DNA of 42,797 bases from Paracoccaceae bacterium (GTDB taxonomy: Bacteria > Pseudomonadota > Alphaproteobacteria > Rhodobacterales > Rhodobacteraceae): NCBI GenBank assembly GCA_013139635.1, contig WTAL01000034.1, positions 1-42,797 of the forward strand. Reading direction: 5' to 3'. Position numbers and translations under genes: made by a program. The stretch's first letter is position 1; each line of letters starts with the position of its first letter. Below, in pieces: positions 15,591-24,153 of this stretch. The notes under the pieces were generated by a model that was given only the letters and a program-made list of their open reading frames with translations, made no database searches and had not been told where the DNA came from.

Positions 15591-17462
15591 ATGTTTCACG
15601 TGAAACAATATGATATCGTTGTTGTTGGTGGCGGGCATGCTGGCGTAGAGGCCGCACATGCGGCCTTTCGTATGGGTTGCTCGGTCGCACTGATTACGCA
15701 TAACTTTTCCAAAGTCGGTGAGATGTCCTGTAATCCAGCCATTGGTGGGTTGGGCAAAGGGCACTTAGTTCGTGAGATTGATGCGCTAGACGGCTTAATG
15801 GGCCGCGCCGCTGATCTCGCCGGCATTCAATTTAGGCTATTGAATAGGCGAAAAGGCCCAGCTGTGCGGGGGCCGCGCACCCAGGCAGACCGCAAGGCTT
15901 ACAAATCTGCTATTCAATCGATGATCGTGGATCTTGATGGGCTAGATATTATTGAAGCAGAGGTGGCTGACTTGCAGGAAGCTGCGGGCGCAGTGACGGG
16001 CATTGTCCTTTCTGGTGGAGAGGTGGTTTCTGCTAAGGCTGTTATTCTTACAACGGGAACTTTTTTGCGTGGTGTCATTCATATTGGAGATCAGCGACAG
16101 GCCGGTGGCCGGTTGGGTGACGAGCCGTCAACAGCTTTGGCTGACCGAATTGAGAATATGGGCCTGCCGCTTGGGCGTTTGAAAACAGGAACCCCTCCTA
16201 GGTTGGATGGCCGCACGATTAATTGGAGTATTCTTGAAGCGCAGGCGGCAGATTCGGATCCGGAACTATTTTCGTTTATGTCAAGCAAGCCGGCGCTGCG
16301 GCAGGTAACCTGTGGGATAACTCATACGAACACCCGCACACACGACATTATTCGCAAGAACCTTGAGCGGTCAGCAATGTATGGCGGGATGATTTCTGGC
16401 GTTGGTCCGCGGTATTGCCCTTCAATTGAGGATAAAATCACTAGATTTGAAGATAAAGACTCTCACCAAATATTTTTGGAGCCCGAGGGCTTAGATGATC
16501 ATACTGTCTATCCGAACGGAATTTCTACATCCTTACCGCTGGATGTTCAGATTGAGTATGTGCAATCAATAAAGGGATTAGAGAATGCCAAAATTCTTCA
16601 GCCGGGTTACGCGATTGAGTATGACTATGTTGACCCGCGTAGTTTGAGCCCTAGTTTGGAAGTTAAAAATACGCCGGGACTGTATTTAGCTGGGCAAATT
16701 AACGGGACAACGGGCTATGAAGAAGCGGCGGCGCAGGGGCTGTATGCAAGCCTACGTGCAGCCTGTAAGATTAAAGGTATGGAGCCTCCTTTGATTGACC
16801 GAACCAACAGCTATATTGGTGTAATGGTTGATGATCTTGTAACAAAGGGCGTTAAAGAGCCTTATCGGATGTTCACGTCTAGAGCTGAATACCGGCTATC
16901 GCTGCGGGCAGATAATGCTGATCAAAGGCTAACGCCACAGGGCGTGGCTTGCGGTATTGTTGGAACGGTGCGAGCAGCCATTTTTGATGCCAAAATAGAA
17001 AAGCTAGACAAGGCTAAGCAAATGTGCAGCGGATTAATGCTTTCTGCTCGTGAAGCAAAAGAAAGTGGGTTTACGGTGAGCCAGGACGGTAAGCCTCGGA
17101 CTGCTATGGCATTACTGTCACAAAGCAATGTTAAGTTTGATCAATTGCTAGATGTTTGGCCTATGTTAGAGGAAATTGAACCAAAGATCAGAGAGCAGCT
17201 TAGCGCCGATGCAATATACGCTTTTTATGTAAACCGGCAAGAAAAGTCTATTGCTGCGTTGAGAAAAAACAAGGACCATAAAATCCCGAATGGCTTTGTC
17301 TATCGCGGAATTTCAGGTCTTTCAAACGAGCTTTGTGATAAGTTGGAGAAGATAAGACCGGTGTCTCTTGATCAAGCTAATCGGATCGAAGGTATGACAC
17401 CGTCTGCCCTTATCGTGTTATTATCGCATTTGAAGATGGAGGGGCTCCGAGGTGCAAGTTAA
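15591..17462 (+). CDS. mnmG: tRNA uridine-5-carboxymethylaminomethyl(34) synthesis enzyme MnmG (GidA)
   Basis: MnmG is the FAD partner of MnmE in wobble-uridine modification. The 623-aa protein has the Rossmann motif GGGHAG (13-18), the [22 protein letters not shown] signature near 48, the PRTQAD segment, [12 protein letters not shown], and the C-terminal helical domain ending AS. The start is taken at ATG 15591: it gives [18 protein letters not shown], the usual N-terminus in Rhodobacterales, with GGAAAG 5 nt before it. An in-frame ATG at 15573 lies inside mnmE. The first codons are also a perfect parS site. Sampled lines are clearly poorer in G+C than in hslU. The end overlaps rsmG by 11 nt. 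Confidence 0.96.
   Translation: MFHVKQYDIVVVGGGHAGVEAAHAAFRMGCSVALITHNFSKVGEMSCNPAIGGLGKGHLVREIDALDGLMGRAADLAGIQFRLLNRRKGPAVRGPRTQADRKAYKSAIQSMIVDLDGLDIIEAEVADLQEAAGAVTGIVLSGGEVVSAKAVILTTGTFLRGVIHIGDQRQAGGRLGDEPSTALADRIENMGLPLGRLKTGTPPRLDGRTINWSILEAQAADSDPELFSFMSSKPALRQVTCGITHTNTRTHDIIRKNLERSAMYGGMISGVGPRYCPSIEDKITRFEDKDSHQIFLEPEGLDDHTVYPNGISTSLPLDVQIEYVQSIKGLENAKILQPGYAIEYDYVDPRSLSPSLEVKNTPGLYLAGQINGTTGYEEAAAQGLYASLRAACKIKGMEPPLIDRTNSYIGVMVDDLVTKGVKEPYRMFTSRAEYRLSLRADNADQRLTPQGVACGIVGTVRAAIFDAKIEKLDKAKQMCSGLMLSAREAKESGFTVSQDGKPRTAMALLSQSNVKFDQLLDVWPMLEEIEPKIREQLSADAIYAFYVNRQEKSIAALRKNKDHKIPNGFVYRGISGLSNELCDKLEKIRPVSLDQANRIEGMTPSALIVLLSHLKMEGLRGAS
15592..15607. other. parS: parS centromere site 1, perfect 16-bp palindrome at the mnmG start
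   Basis: TGTTTCACGTGAAACA, identical to the universal bacterial parS consensus bound by ParB. It begins at the second base of the mnmG start codon and encodes FHVKQ. parA-parB follow about 2.5 kb downstream. Confidence 0.95.
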
Positions 17463-18084
17463 CAGAGATAATTTTGCAAGCAGCTTTGATGTTTCACGTG
17501 AAACAATTGAGCGGCTAGACGAGTACGAAGCATTACTCAAAAAATGGAACCCCGTAATAAACCTTATTTCCCGTAATACACTTGACGATATATGGCAGCG
17601 ACACTTCGCTGACTCTGCGCAATTGTATCTACATATAGGAGATAACCCTAAAACTTGGCTAGATTTTGGGTCTGGCGCTGGGTTCCCAGGCTTGGTGGCT
17701 GCCACCATCGCCAAGCAAAAGAACCCCAAATTGACCTTCACATTGGTAGAGAGCGACCAGCGAAAGGCAGCTTTTCTAATGACGGTCTCAAATGCATTGG
17801 ATTTAGGTGCCAAAGTGATCGCAGAGCGAATTGAGGCCCTCCCAGCACAAAATGCGGATATAATATCAGCGCGTGCTGTGGCTCCGCTTGACAAGTTATT
17901 GAGCTGGACAGCGCCTCATGCGCATAAAACTTCCGTTTTGTTGTTTCCAAAAGGGAATAGTTACGAATCAGAATTGACCGCAGCGCGAAAGCATTGGCAT
18001 ATAGGGGAAGAGATAATCCCGAGCGTAACCGATTCAAACGCTGTGATTCTAAGAATTGAGGAATTTGAACGTGTCGTCTACTAA
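17452..18084 (+). CDS. rsmG: 16S rRNA (guanine(527)-N7)-methyltransferase RsmG
   Basis: RsmG (GidB) methylates G527 of 16S rRNA using S-adenosylmethionine. The 210-aa protein has the SAM-binding motif [12 protein letters not shown] (69-80), the preceding [11 protein letters not shown] (31-41) and the [12 protein letters not shown] segment. The start is GTG at 17452 with GGAGGGG about 8 nt upstream, overlapping mnmG by 11 nt. Residues 14-18 (VSRET) are encoded by a second perfect parS site. The end overlaps parA by 14 nt. The order mnmE-mnmG-rsmG-parA-parB is classic near bacterial origins. Confidence 0.95.
   Translation: MQVNRDNFASSFDVSRETIERLDEYEALLKKWNPVINLISRNTLDDIWQRHFADSAQLYLHIGDNPKTWLDFGSGAGFPGLVAATIAKQKNPKLTFTLVESDQRKAAFLMTVSNALDLGAKVIAERIEALPAQNADIISARAVAPLDKLLSWTAPHAHKTSVLLFPKGNSYESELTAARKHWHIGEEIIPSVTDSNAVILRIEEFERVVY
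17490..17505. other. parS: parS centromere site 2, perfect 16-bp palindrome in rsmG
   Basis: TGTTTCACGTGAAACA again, identical to site 1 and 1898 bp from it. It is read in a different codon phase here (V-S-R-E-T, with its first T the last base of a GAT codon), so the DNA sequence rather than a shared peptide is what is kept. Confidence 0.95.
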
Positions 18085-18889
18085 CCCGCATATAATCGCC
18101 GTGTCGAACCAAAAAGGTGGCGTTGGAAAAACAACAACAGCCATTAATTTGGGCACGGCATTGGCAGCCGTTGGGCGAAAGGTTCTCATTATTGATCTTG
18201 ATTCGCAGGGAAATGCATCTACTGGCCTTGGTGTTTTTCCTGAAAACCGTGAACTGACAACCTATGATTTGCTACTCGGAGAGGCGCCGTTAAAAGATGT
18301 GTGCCAGGAAACACCGGTTCCCGGCCTGTTTGTAGCGCCATCTACTGTTGATCTTAGCTCGGCGGATGTTGATCTTGTTGAGGATAAAAACCGGGTGCTT
18401 CGATTACGGCAGGCGCTCGGAAGCCAAGAGTCGTTGGATTGCGGCTTTGAATATGTACTGATCGACTGCCCGCCGTCATTAAACTTGCTTACAATTAACG
18501 CAATGGTGGCGGCAAAATCTGTTTTGGTGCCACTGCAATGCGAGTTTTTTGCGCTTGAGGGGCTATCTCAGCTTATGCTTACGGTGCGTGAAGTTCGCCA
18601 ATCGCTCAACCCCGCGCTTGATCTGCATGGCGTTGTGCTCACCATGTATGACAAGCGGAACAATCTTTCGCGACAGGTGGAGGAAGATGTGCGTAGCAAT
18701 CTCGGAGATCTGGTTTATGAAACCACGATCCCCCGAAATATCCGCCTCTCCGAGGCGCCTTCGCACTCGATACCGGCGCTGATTTATGATCACCGCTCTT
18801 CCGGGGCCATTGCTTACCAAAAATTGGCGGCTGAATTGCTACGGCGGATGAACGACCCCGTGGCGCTGAATGAAAGACTAACTGGATGA
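18071..18889 (+). CDS. parA: Chromosome partitioning ATPase ParA (Soj family)
   Basis: ParA is a deviant Walker ATPase that dimerises with ATP, binds the nucleoid and moves ParB-parS complexes, and so the origin region, toward the pole or opposite cell half. The 272-aa protein has the deviant Walker A KGGVGKTT (15-22), the DLDSQGNASTGLG segment (45-57) and IDCPPSLNLL (Walker B). The start is most likely GTG 18071 ([14 protein letters not shown]) with GAGGA 8 nt before it; TTG codons at 18056 and 18065 are alternatives. It overlaps rsmG by 14 nt and parB by 4 nt (ATGA). Confidence 0.95.
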   Translation: MSSTNPHIIAVSNQKGGVGKTTTAINLGTALAAVGRKVLIIDLDSQGNASTGLGVFPENRELTTYDLLLGEAPLKDVCQETPVPGLFVAPSTVDLSSADVDLVEDKNRVLRLRQALGSQESLDCGFEYVLIDCPPSLNLLTINAMVAAKSVLVPLQCEFFALEGLSQLMLTVREVRQSLNPALDLHGVVLTMYDKRNNLSRQVEEDVRSNLGDLVYETTIPRNIRLSEAPSHSIPALIYDHRSSGAIAYQKLAAELLRRMNDPVALNERLTG

Positions 18890-19764
18890 CCAAGAAACCT
18901 GTGCGCCGCAATCTTGGACGTGGCCTTTCAACTTTACTTGCGGATGTTGATCTCGGCAATAGCCGGCCAGCAAAGCGGCCCGCGGCCGATTCTACAGTGC
19001 CGATAGAGAAGCTACACGCCAATCCAGACCAGCCCCGCCGGTTTTTTGCCGAGAGCGATTTGGAAGACCTTTCGAACTCAATTAAGACTAAGGGTATAAT
19101 TCAGCCCCTAATCGTCCGCCCAAACCCAAATATTCCTGAGGAATATCAAATAGTTGCAGGCGAGCGTCGCTGGCGTGCTGCTCAGATGGCGCAAGTGCAT
19201 GATATACCGGTAATTATTCGTGAGCTCGACGACACAGAGGTGCTAGAACTCGGCATTATCGAGAATATCCAGCGGGCAGACCTGAATGCGGTAGAAGAGG
19301 CAGTTGGATATCGTCAGCTGATGGACCGTTTTGGCCATACGCAAGAGAAGCTGGCTGAGGCGCTGGGGAAGTCCCGGAGCCATATTGCGAACCTGTTGCG
19401 CCTGCTTACTTTGCCAGACGAGGTCATCACCTATTTGAAAGAGGGTAAAATCACCGCTGGGCATGCACGGGCTTTGGTACCATCGACCAACCCGGCGTCG
19501 CTAGCGCGCATGGTGATTAACAAAGGTTTGAATGTTCGGCAAACTGAGGTATTGGCAAAATCTGGTGGTAAACAGCTTTCCCAAAAGCGGCAACTTCAGC
19601 CACCAAAAGATGCGGATACGCGGGCAATTGAAAATGACCTGAGCGCACAGCTGCGGTTAAAGGTTTCGATTGATCACCGGCAGTCATCGGGTAAAGGCGA
19701 ACTTCGGATTTCTTATTCGACCTTGGAAGAATTAGATGAACTTTGCCAGTTATTGTCGCGCTAG
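18886..19764 (+). CDS. parB: Chromosome partitioning protein ParB (CTP-dependent DNA clamp)
   Basis: ParB binds parS, loads as a CTP-dependent clamp and spreads along DNA, stimulating ParA. The 292-aa protein has the usual basic N-terminus (RRNLGRGLSTLL, 8-19; the ParA-activating region), the CTP-binding ParB/Srx domain (about 36-135) with GERRWRA (92-98) and ENIQRADLN (126-134), a helix-turn-helix (about 149-176, EKLAEALGKSRSHIANLLRL), and a C-terminal dimerisation domain (about 245-292). Two perfect parS sites in this window are its expected targets. Its end overlaps the convergent DUF454 gene by 4 nt. Confidence 0.96.
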   Translation: MTKKPVRRNLGRGLSTLLADVDLGNSRPAKRPAADSTVPIEKLHANPDQPRRFFAESDLEDLSNSIKTKGIIQPLIVRPNPNIPEEYQIVAGERRWRAAQMAQVHDIPVIIRELDDTEVLELGIIENIQRADLNAVEEAVGYRQLMDRFGHTQEKLAEALGKSRSHIANLLRLLTLPDEVITYLKEGKITAGHARALVPSTNPASLARMVINKGLNVRQTEVLAKSGGKQLSQKRQLQPPKDADTRAIENDLSAQLRLKVSIDHRQSSGKGELRISYSTLEELDELCQLLSR

Positions 19765-20117
19765 GATTCTTTTTGTTTCCAAATGAATTGAGTAACAAGA
19801 ACCAAGCATACAACTTGAATTGCAATATATTTGAGTGGCACGCTTAATGCTAATGCAAGTATGATCGAGCCGGCCATTCCAGCCGATGCCATCAGCTTTG
19901 CGCGGCGGTGAATTACGCGGTTATTGTTCCAGTTTCGAATATCTGGCCCAAATACTTTGTGGTTTAGCATCCAATTATGCATTTTGGTTGACGATTTGGA
20001 GAATCCAAAGGCGGCCAGAAGGTAAAATGGCACAGTGGGGAGGAGGGGGAGGAAAATCCCTAAGGTTCCTAGCGCGAGCGAGCTTCCCCCTAAAATCAGC
20101 CATAATATTCGAGCCAT
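19761..20117 (-). CDS. DUF454 (YbaN family) inner-membrane protein
   Basis: A 118-aa protein with the family start LILGGSSLALGTLGIFLPLLPTVPFYLLAAFGFSKSS (about 7-43), a middle soluble part with NHKVFGPDIRNWNNNRVIHRRAK (53-75) and two more membrane segments to the end. These are the standard marks of DUF454/YbaN, a small membrane family of unknown function. It is 4 nt downstream of hemW and probably the last gene of the minus-strand run rph-rdgB-ridA-hemW. Confidence 0.9.
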   Translation of the reverse strand: MARILWLILGGSSLALGTLGIFLPLLPTVPFYLLAAFGFSKSSTKMHNWMLNHKVFGPDIRNWNNNRVIHRRAKLMASAGMAGSIILALALSVPLKYIAIQVVCLVLVTQFIWKQKES

Positions 20118-20121
20118 ACGT

Positions 20122-21276
20122 CTACCTCAATAGTTCGGCAAGCACTGCATTTAGGAGCGGCCGTCCCTTTGCAGTAGCCATTAGTTTGTTTTCCGAAATT
20201 TCAATCATATCTAATTCTTTTAAAACTTTGATCCGTTCAGGTGAGATTTTTCGGCCGGCGAGGGCTTCATAGCGCTTTAGATCGCTACCCTCAGAAAGCC
20301 TCATCGACATCATTAAGTATTCAATGGCTTGATCTTCAAGGGTCAAAACCTCGGGGGTGCGCATTCCGTGGCCAAGGTTGCGAACGCTGTCCAGCCATTT
20401 TTGTGGTTGGCTATGTGTGTGGAGCGCGGTTCTTTGGTGGCTTAGGGTAAGCCGTGCATGGGCACCAGGGCCAATACCGGCATAGTCGCCATAGCGCCAA
20501 TAGATTAAATTATGGCGACTTTCAGCGCCTTGACGGGCATAATTCGAAATTTCGTAGCCGCTCAGGCCATATTCGGCACAAATCTCCCGCGTGCCGAGAT
20601 ACATATCGGCGGCTTCATCTGAGGGCGGAAGGTTCCTGAGGTTCCCTTTTTCATAAAGATCCCCAAAGCGCGTGCCTTGCTCAATGGTGAGTTGGTAGAG
20701 CGAAAGATGGTCCACCGCGAGGTCAAGCGCTTGGCGAAGCTCGGCAAACCAGCTATCAGCTGTTTGTTTTTGCCGAGCATATATTAGGTCAAAGCTGACT
20801 CGTTTAAACTGCGCTTTGGCAATATCAAAGGCCATGAGCGCTTCTTTAACAGAGTGCATTCGGCCAAGAGCTTTAAGGTCAACATTGTTAAGGGCTTGAA
20901 TTCCCATAGATATTCTATTTACACCCGCTTTTGAGAAATCTGCAAACTTTTGCGCTTCAACCGAGGTGGGGTTGGCTTCAAGTGAAATTTCGGCGTTTGG
21001 AACTAGCCCCCAAAGCTTGTCGATTTCATCAATCAAAGCAGATACGGTTTCAGCCTTCATCAAGCTCGGCGTGCCGCCGCCAAAAAATACGGTGTCAACT
21101 TTGCGTGGGCCAGTAAGTTTGGCTGAATGTCGAAGCTCTGCCAGCAGGGCCTCGCGCCAGATGTCATGGTCAATATTTCGGCTTACGTGGCTGTTAAAAT
21201 CACAATACGGGCATTTTGCGAGGCAAAATGGCCAGTGGATATAGACTCCAAAACCGCCGTGCTGCCAATCATCCAC
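20122..21276 (-). CDS. hemW: HemW, radical SAM haem chaperone-like protein
   Basis: HemW is related to oxygen-independent coproporphyrinogen oxidase HemN but acts as a haem-binding/transfer protein. The radical SAM cluster motif CLAKCPYC (18-25) is followed by D-F, not by the fourth Cys of true HemN, which favours HemW. FFGGGTPSL (near 72-80), the SLEANPTS segment and the GIQALNN segment are also present. The start is placed at GTG 21276, giving MDDWQHGGFGVYIHWPFC as in relatives; TTG 21294 is an in-frame alternative that would overlap the RidA-like gene by 26 nt instead of 8. Length 384 aa is normal. Confidence 0.92.
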   Translation of the reverse strand: MDDWQHGGFGVYIHWPFCLAKCPYCDFNSHVSRNIDHDIWREALLAELRHSAKLTGPRKVDTVFFGGGTPSLMKAETVSALIDEIDKLWGLVPNAEISLEANPTSVEAQKFADFSKAGVNRISMGIQALNNVDLKALGRMHSVKEALMAFDIAKAQFKRVSFDLIYARQKQTADSWFAELRQALDLAVDHLSLYQLTIEQGTRFGDLYEKGNLRNLPPSDEAADMYLGTREICAEYGLSGYEISNYARQGAESRHNLIYWRYGDYAGIGPGAHARLTLSHQRTALHTHSQPQKWLDSVRNLGHGMRTPEVLTLEDQAIEYLMMSMRLSEGSDLKRYEALAGRKISPERIKVLKELDMIEISENKLMATAKGRPLLNAVLAELLR

Positions 21277-21655
21277 GATAAGCCGTAACTTCAATTTCGA
21301 TCAGCATTTCTGGCTTAATTAAACCAGCGATAATCATGGTGGCAGCTGGGCGAATATCACCTAGGGTTTCCCCTAGGGCGGGCACAAGTTCATCCACGAG
21401 GTTTGCGTTTACCACCGTATATTGCACGCGTGCGATATCGGCCATTTTGAAACCTGATTCCTCCAACACTCTTCCTATAGTAGTAAAGCAGTTGCGCGCT
21501 TGTTGGTCTACTGTCTTGGGCATTTTCATGGTTTCATAGTTGTATCCGGTGACACCAGACACAAAGCACCAGTCGCCTTGCACTAAGGCGCGGCTATAGC
21601 CCATGGTGGCCTCAAAGGGGGAACCGGTGGATATCAGTGTTCGCTTACTTTTCAT
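21269..21655 (-). CDS. RidA family protein
   Basis: A 128-aa member of the RidA/YjgF/YER057c/UK114 family, small trimeric proteins; archetypal RidA hydrolyses reactive enamines and imines from PLP enzymes. Conserved parts: VSGVTGYN (33-40), QQARNCFTTIGRVLEESG (51-68), and the C-terminal IRPAATMIIAGLIKPEMLIEIEVTA. In RidA the active-site Arg sits just after Pro-Ala in this last stretch (PAR); here it is PAA, so imine hydrolase activity is uncertain and a different Rid subgroup is likely. It overlaps rdgB by 11 nt and hemW by 8 nt. Confidence 0.88.
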   Translation of the reverse strand: MKSKRTLISTGSPFEATMGYSRALVQGDWCFVSGVTGYNYETMKMPKTVDQQARNCFTTIGRVLEESGFKMADIARVQYTVVNANLVDELVPALGETLGDIRPAATMIIAGLIKPEMLIEIEVTAYRG

Positions 21656-22259
21656 CAGGAAAACATCCAGTTACAAGCTTCTCAAACGCCATTGCGCGGT
21701 GGCTTATTTTGTTCTTTTCCCAGCGGTCCATTTCTCCAAAAGTGATGTTGTAACCATCCGGCTGGAAGATAGGGTCATAGCCGTGGCCTTCCTCACCGCG
21801 CATGGGCCACACCACTTGGCCCTCGATTGTGCCTGCAAAAACTTCGTCATGCCCATCTGGCCAAGCTATCACTAGGGTTGAGCAGAAACGAGCTATGCGC
21901 GGGGCAGGAGCCCCAATTTTCTCTAGCTCATCCCACGTTCTGGTCATCGCCATAACAAAATCACGCCCGTTGGGGGTTTCGGACCAATCTGCTGTATAAA
22001 CACCGGGTGCGCCGCCTAAAGCGTCCACTTCGATCCCGCTATCATCGGCCAGCGCAGGCAACCCGCTTTTCTTGGCCGCGAAATGCGCCTTGATCCGTGC
22101 GTTACCTACAAAGGTATCCTCGGTTTCTTCCGGCTCATCATAACCAAGCTGGCCCGCTGAAACGGTTTCAATACCAAAAGGCTGCATCAGTCGCGCGATT
22201 TCCTCCAGCTTGCCTTGGTTATGCGTTGCGACCACTAGTTTTCCGGTTAGCTTACGCAT
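21645..22259 (-). CDS. rdgB: RdgB/HAM1 family dITP/XTP pyrophosphatase
   Basis: RdgB removes inosine and xanthosine triphosphates from the nucleotide pool so they are not put into DNA. The 204-aa protein has the N-terminal [13 protein letters not shown] (9-21), the [11 protein letters not shown] segment, the catalytic [22 protein letters not shown] region (71-92), [10 protein letters not shown] and the C-terminal [10 protein letters not shown]. Length is normal. It overlaps rph by 8 nt and the RidA-like gene by 11 nt; the rph-rdgB-hemW order is common across proteobacteria. Confidence 0.95.
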   Translation of the reverse strand: MRKLTGKLVVATHNQGKLEEIARLMQPFGIETVSAGQLGYDEPEETEDTFVGNARIKAHFAAKKSGLPALADDSGIEVDALGGAPGVYTADWSETPNGRDFVMAMTRTWDELEKIGAPAPRIARFCSTLVIAWPDGHDEVFAGTIEGQVVWPMRGEEGHGYDPIFQPDGYNITFGEMDRWEKNKISHRAMAFEKLVTGCFPDEK

Positions 22260-22968
22260 TTACCGCTGCTTTCTGGGCTAACACCAGCTCAGCCACGCCT
22301 TTTTCGGCGAGGTCCATAAGCTGATTAAATTCGTCACGGCTAAAAGTAGCGCCTTCAGCTGAACCTTGAATTTCTACCATGCCACCTGCGCCGGTCATCA
22401 CAAAGTTTGCATCAGTACCCGCGTCGGAGTCCTCGATATAATCAAGGTCCAGCACCGGCTGACCGCCGTAAATCCCGCAGGATACCGCCGCCACATGGTC
22501 CACCAGAGGGTCTTGCGAAATTTCGCCTGCCTTCATAAGTTGATTCACCGCTAGCCGCAAAGCTACCCAACCGCCCGTGATTGAAGCACAGCGCGTGCCA
22601 CCATCAGCCTGAATCACGTCACAATCTACCGTGATCTGTCGCTCTCCGAGCGCCACACGGTCAACCCCAGCCCGCAGGCTCCGGCCAATAAGCCGTTGAA
22701 TTTCTTGTGTTCTTCCGGATTGCTTGCCCGCCGTTGCTTCGCGCCGCATGCGTGAACCCGTTGAGCGTGGCAGCATGCCATATTCAGCCGTGACCCAGCC
22801 CAGCCCGGTTTTGCGCAACCAAGGCGGCACGCGGGTTTCCAAGGAAGCCGTGCACAGCACATGGGTATCGCCACATTTGATCAGGCAAGAGCCCTCGGCA
22901 TGTTTGGTGACGTTGGTTTCAATGCTCACTTCGCGCATTGTGTCATTTGTCCGGCCAGATGGGCGCAT
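22252..22968 (-). CDS. rph: Ribonuclease PH
   Basis: RNase PH is a phosphate-dependent 3' exoribonuclease that trims tRNA precursors and structured RNA. The 238-aa product begins [19 protein letters not shown] and has [14 protein letters not shown], the [16 protein letters not shown] segment, [17 protein letters not shown]-type helix ([13 protein letters not shown]) and [22 protein letters not shown], all typical. The frame stays open 23 codons upstream, but the start at 22968 has a strong AGGAGAG ribosome site and the family N-terminus. It heads the minus-strand run and is divergent from hrcA across a 108-nt gap. Confidence 0.96.
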   Translation of the reverse strand: MRPSGRTNDTMREVSIETNVTKHAEGSCLIKCGDTHVLCTASLETRVPPWLRKTGLGWVTAEYGMLPRSTGSRMRREATAGKQSGRTQEIQRLIGRSLRAGVDRVALGERQITVDCDVIQADGGTRCASITGGWVALRLAVNQLMKAGEISQDPLVDHVAAVSCGIYGGQPVLDLDYIEDSDAGTDANFVMTGAGGMVEIQGSAEGATFSRDEFNQLMDLAEKGVAELVLAQKAAVNA

Positions 22969-23076
22969 GTTTCTCTCCTGATTTTCCGTTTCCTTGTCAT
23001 ACCGCGCCCCTTCGCCTCCGTCCAGCATTGACCGCACCCCTGCGAACCCCTATTTTCAGGCCAAAGTGAGAGCAAA

Positions 23077-24141
23077 ATGACCAACCGCGCCCCGATGTCT
23101 GACCTGAGTGATAGATCTCGCGAAGTTTTTCGCCTGATTGTGGAATCCTATCTGGACACGGGAGAGCCGGTTGGCTCGCGCACGCTTAGCCGACAATTGG
23201 CGGAAAAGCTTTCAGCCGCGACTATTCGTAACACAATGCAAGATCTTGAGCACCTCGGCTTGCTCAATAGCCCACATATTTCGGCGGGGCGCTTGCCCAC
23301 GCAGCAGGGGCTTAGGCTTTTTGTGGATGGCTTGCTTGAGATCGGCGGGGTTTCGGGGGTGGACCGGACTGAGATTGAAAAATCTATGTCGGATACGCCT
23401 GATATTCAAGCCGCGCTCGACCGTGCGGGAAATATGCTTTCAGGCCTTACCCAAGGCGCGAGCCTTGTGCTGACCCCAAAAACCGAATCTGCGATCAAGC
23501 ATATTGAGTTTGTTTCGCTCGCGCCTGACCGCGCCCTCGTGGTGCTGGTAACCGCGGATGGGCAGGTCGAAAACCGGATTTTCACGCCGCCAATGGGGAT
23601 GACCCCTTCATCCATGCGCGAAGCCGCGAACTTTCTGAATGCGGTGATGGAAGGCCACACCGTTGGTGAATTTAAGCAAATTGTTTCACGTGAAGTCGCC
23701 AATAATCAGGCCGAGCTGAATATCCTGTCACAAAAGCTGATCGAGATGGGCGTGGCTATGTGGGCAGATGCCCCCGAGGGTACGCCTGAGCGGCTTATTG
23801 TGCGGGGCAGGGCCAATTTGCTGGATGAAAATGCCAATGTGGAAGATCTTGAGCGCATTCGACAGCTGTTTGACGACCTTGAGCGCAAGCGAGATTTGGA
23901 GAATCTGCTATCGCTGACCGAGGCGGGCGACGGTGTGCGCGTTTTTATTGGCTCAGAGAATAAACTTTTCTCACTTTCGGGTTCCTCTTTGGTGGTTTCT
24001 CCCTATATGAACAGTGAGCGAAAAATTGTTGGCGCTGTTGGGGTCATTGGCCCGACCCATCTGAATTATGCGCGCATTGTCCCGATTGTGGATTATACGG
24101 CGCAGTTGATGGGAAGGCTGGTTTCTGGCACGCCAAGATAA
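23077..24141 (+). CDS. hrcA: Heat-inducible transcription repressor HrcA
   Basis: HrcA represses heat-shock operons by binding the CIRCE inverted repeat, helped by GroEL. The 354-aa protein has an N-terminal winged helix (about 8-80; YLDTGEPVGSRTLS and AATIRNTMQDLEHLGLL), followed by SPHISAGRLPTQQGLRLFVD and the GAF-like/inserted domains; the C-terminal GPTHLNYARIVPIVDYTAQ is conserved. No CIRCE repeat is seen upstream of hrcA, grpE or dnaK, so its target is probably elsewhere (groESL in other alphaproteobacteria). It is 12 nt from grpE, so they likely share an mRNA. It carries a partial parS-like site at 23682-23697. Confidence 0.95.
   Translation: MTNRAPMSDLSDRSREVFRLIVESYLDTGEPVGSRTLSRQLAEKLSAATIRNTMQDLEHLGLLNSPHISAGRLPTQQGLRLFVDGLLEIGGVSGVDRTEIEKSMSDTPDIQAALDRAGNMLSGLTQGASLVLTPKTESAIKHIEFVSLAPDRALVVLVTADGQVENRIFTPPMGMTPSSMREAANFLNAVMEGHTVGEFKQIVSREVANNQAELNILSQKLIEMGVAMWADAPEGTPERLIVRGRANLLDENANVEDLERIRQLFDDLERKRDLENLLSLTEAGDGVRVFIGSENKLFSLSGSSLVVSPYMNSERKIVGAVGVIGPTHLNYARIVPIVDYTAQLMGRLVSGTPR
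23682..23697. other. Degenerate parS-like site inside hrcA
   Basis: TGTTTCACGTGAAGTC matches parS at 13 of 16 positions; one half-site and the central CACGTG are intact, and the last three bases differ. It lies 6.2 kb from the second parS. Weak or no ParB binding is likely, but the match is long for chance. Confidence 0.4.
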
Positions 24142-24153
24142 AGGTAGAGTACG

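Noticed and set aside
14463-15764. Minus-strand frame of 433 codons opposite mnmE and the mnmG start
   Set aside because: Ser/Thr/Ile-rich shadow of mnmE codons; mnmE is complete and conserved on the other strand.
22969-23076. CIRCE element or heat-shock promoter before hrcA
   Set aside because: No inverted repeat of the CIRCE type and no convincing promoter boxes were found in the 108-nt gap.
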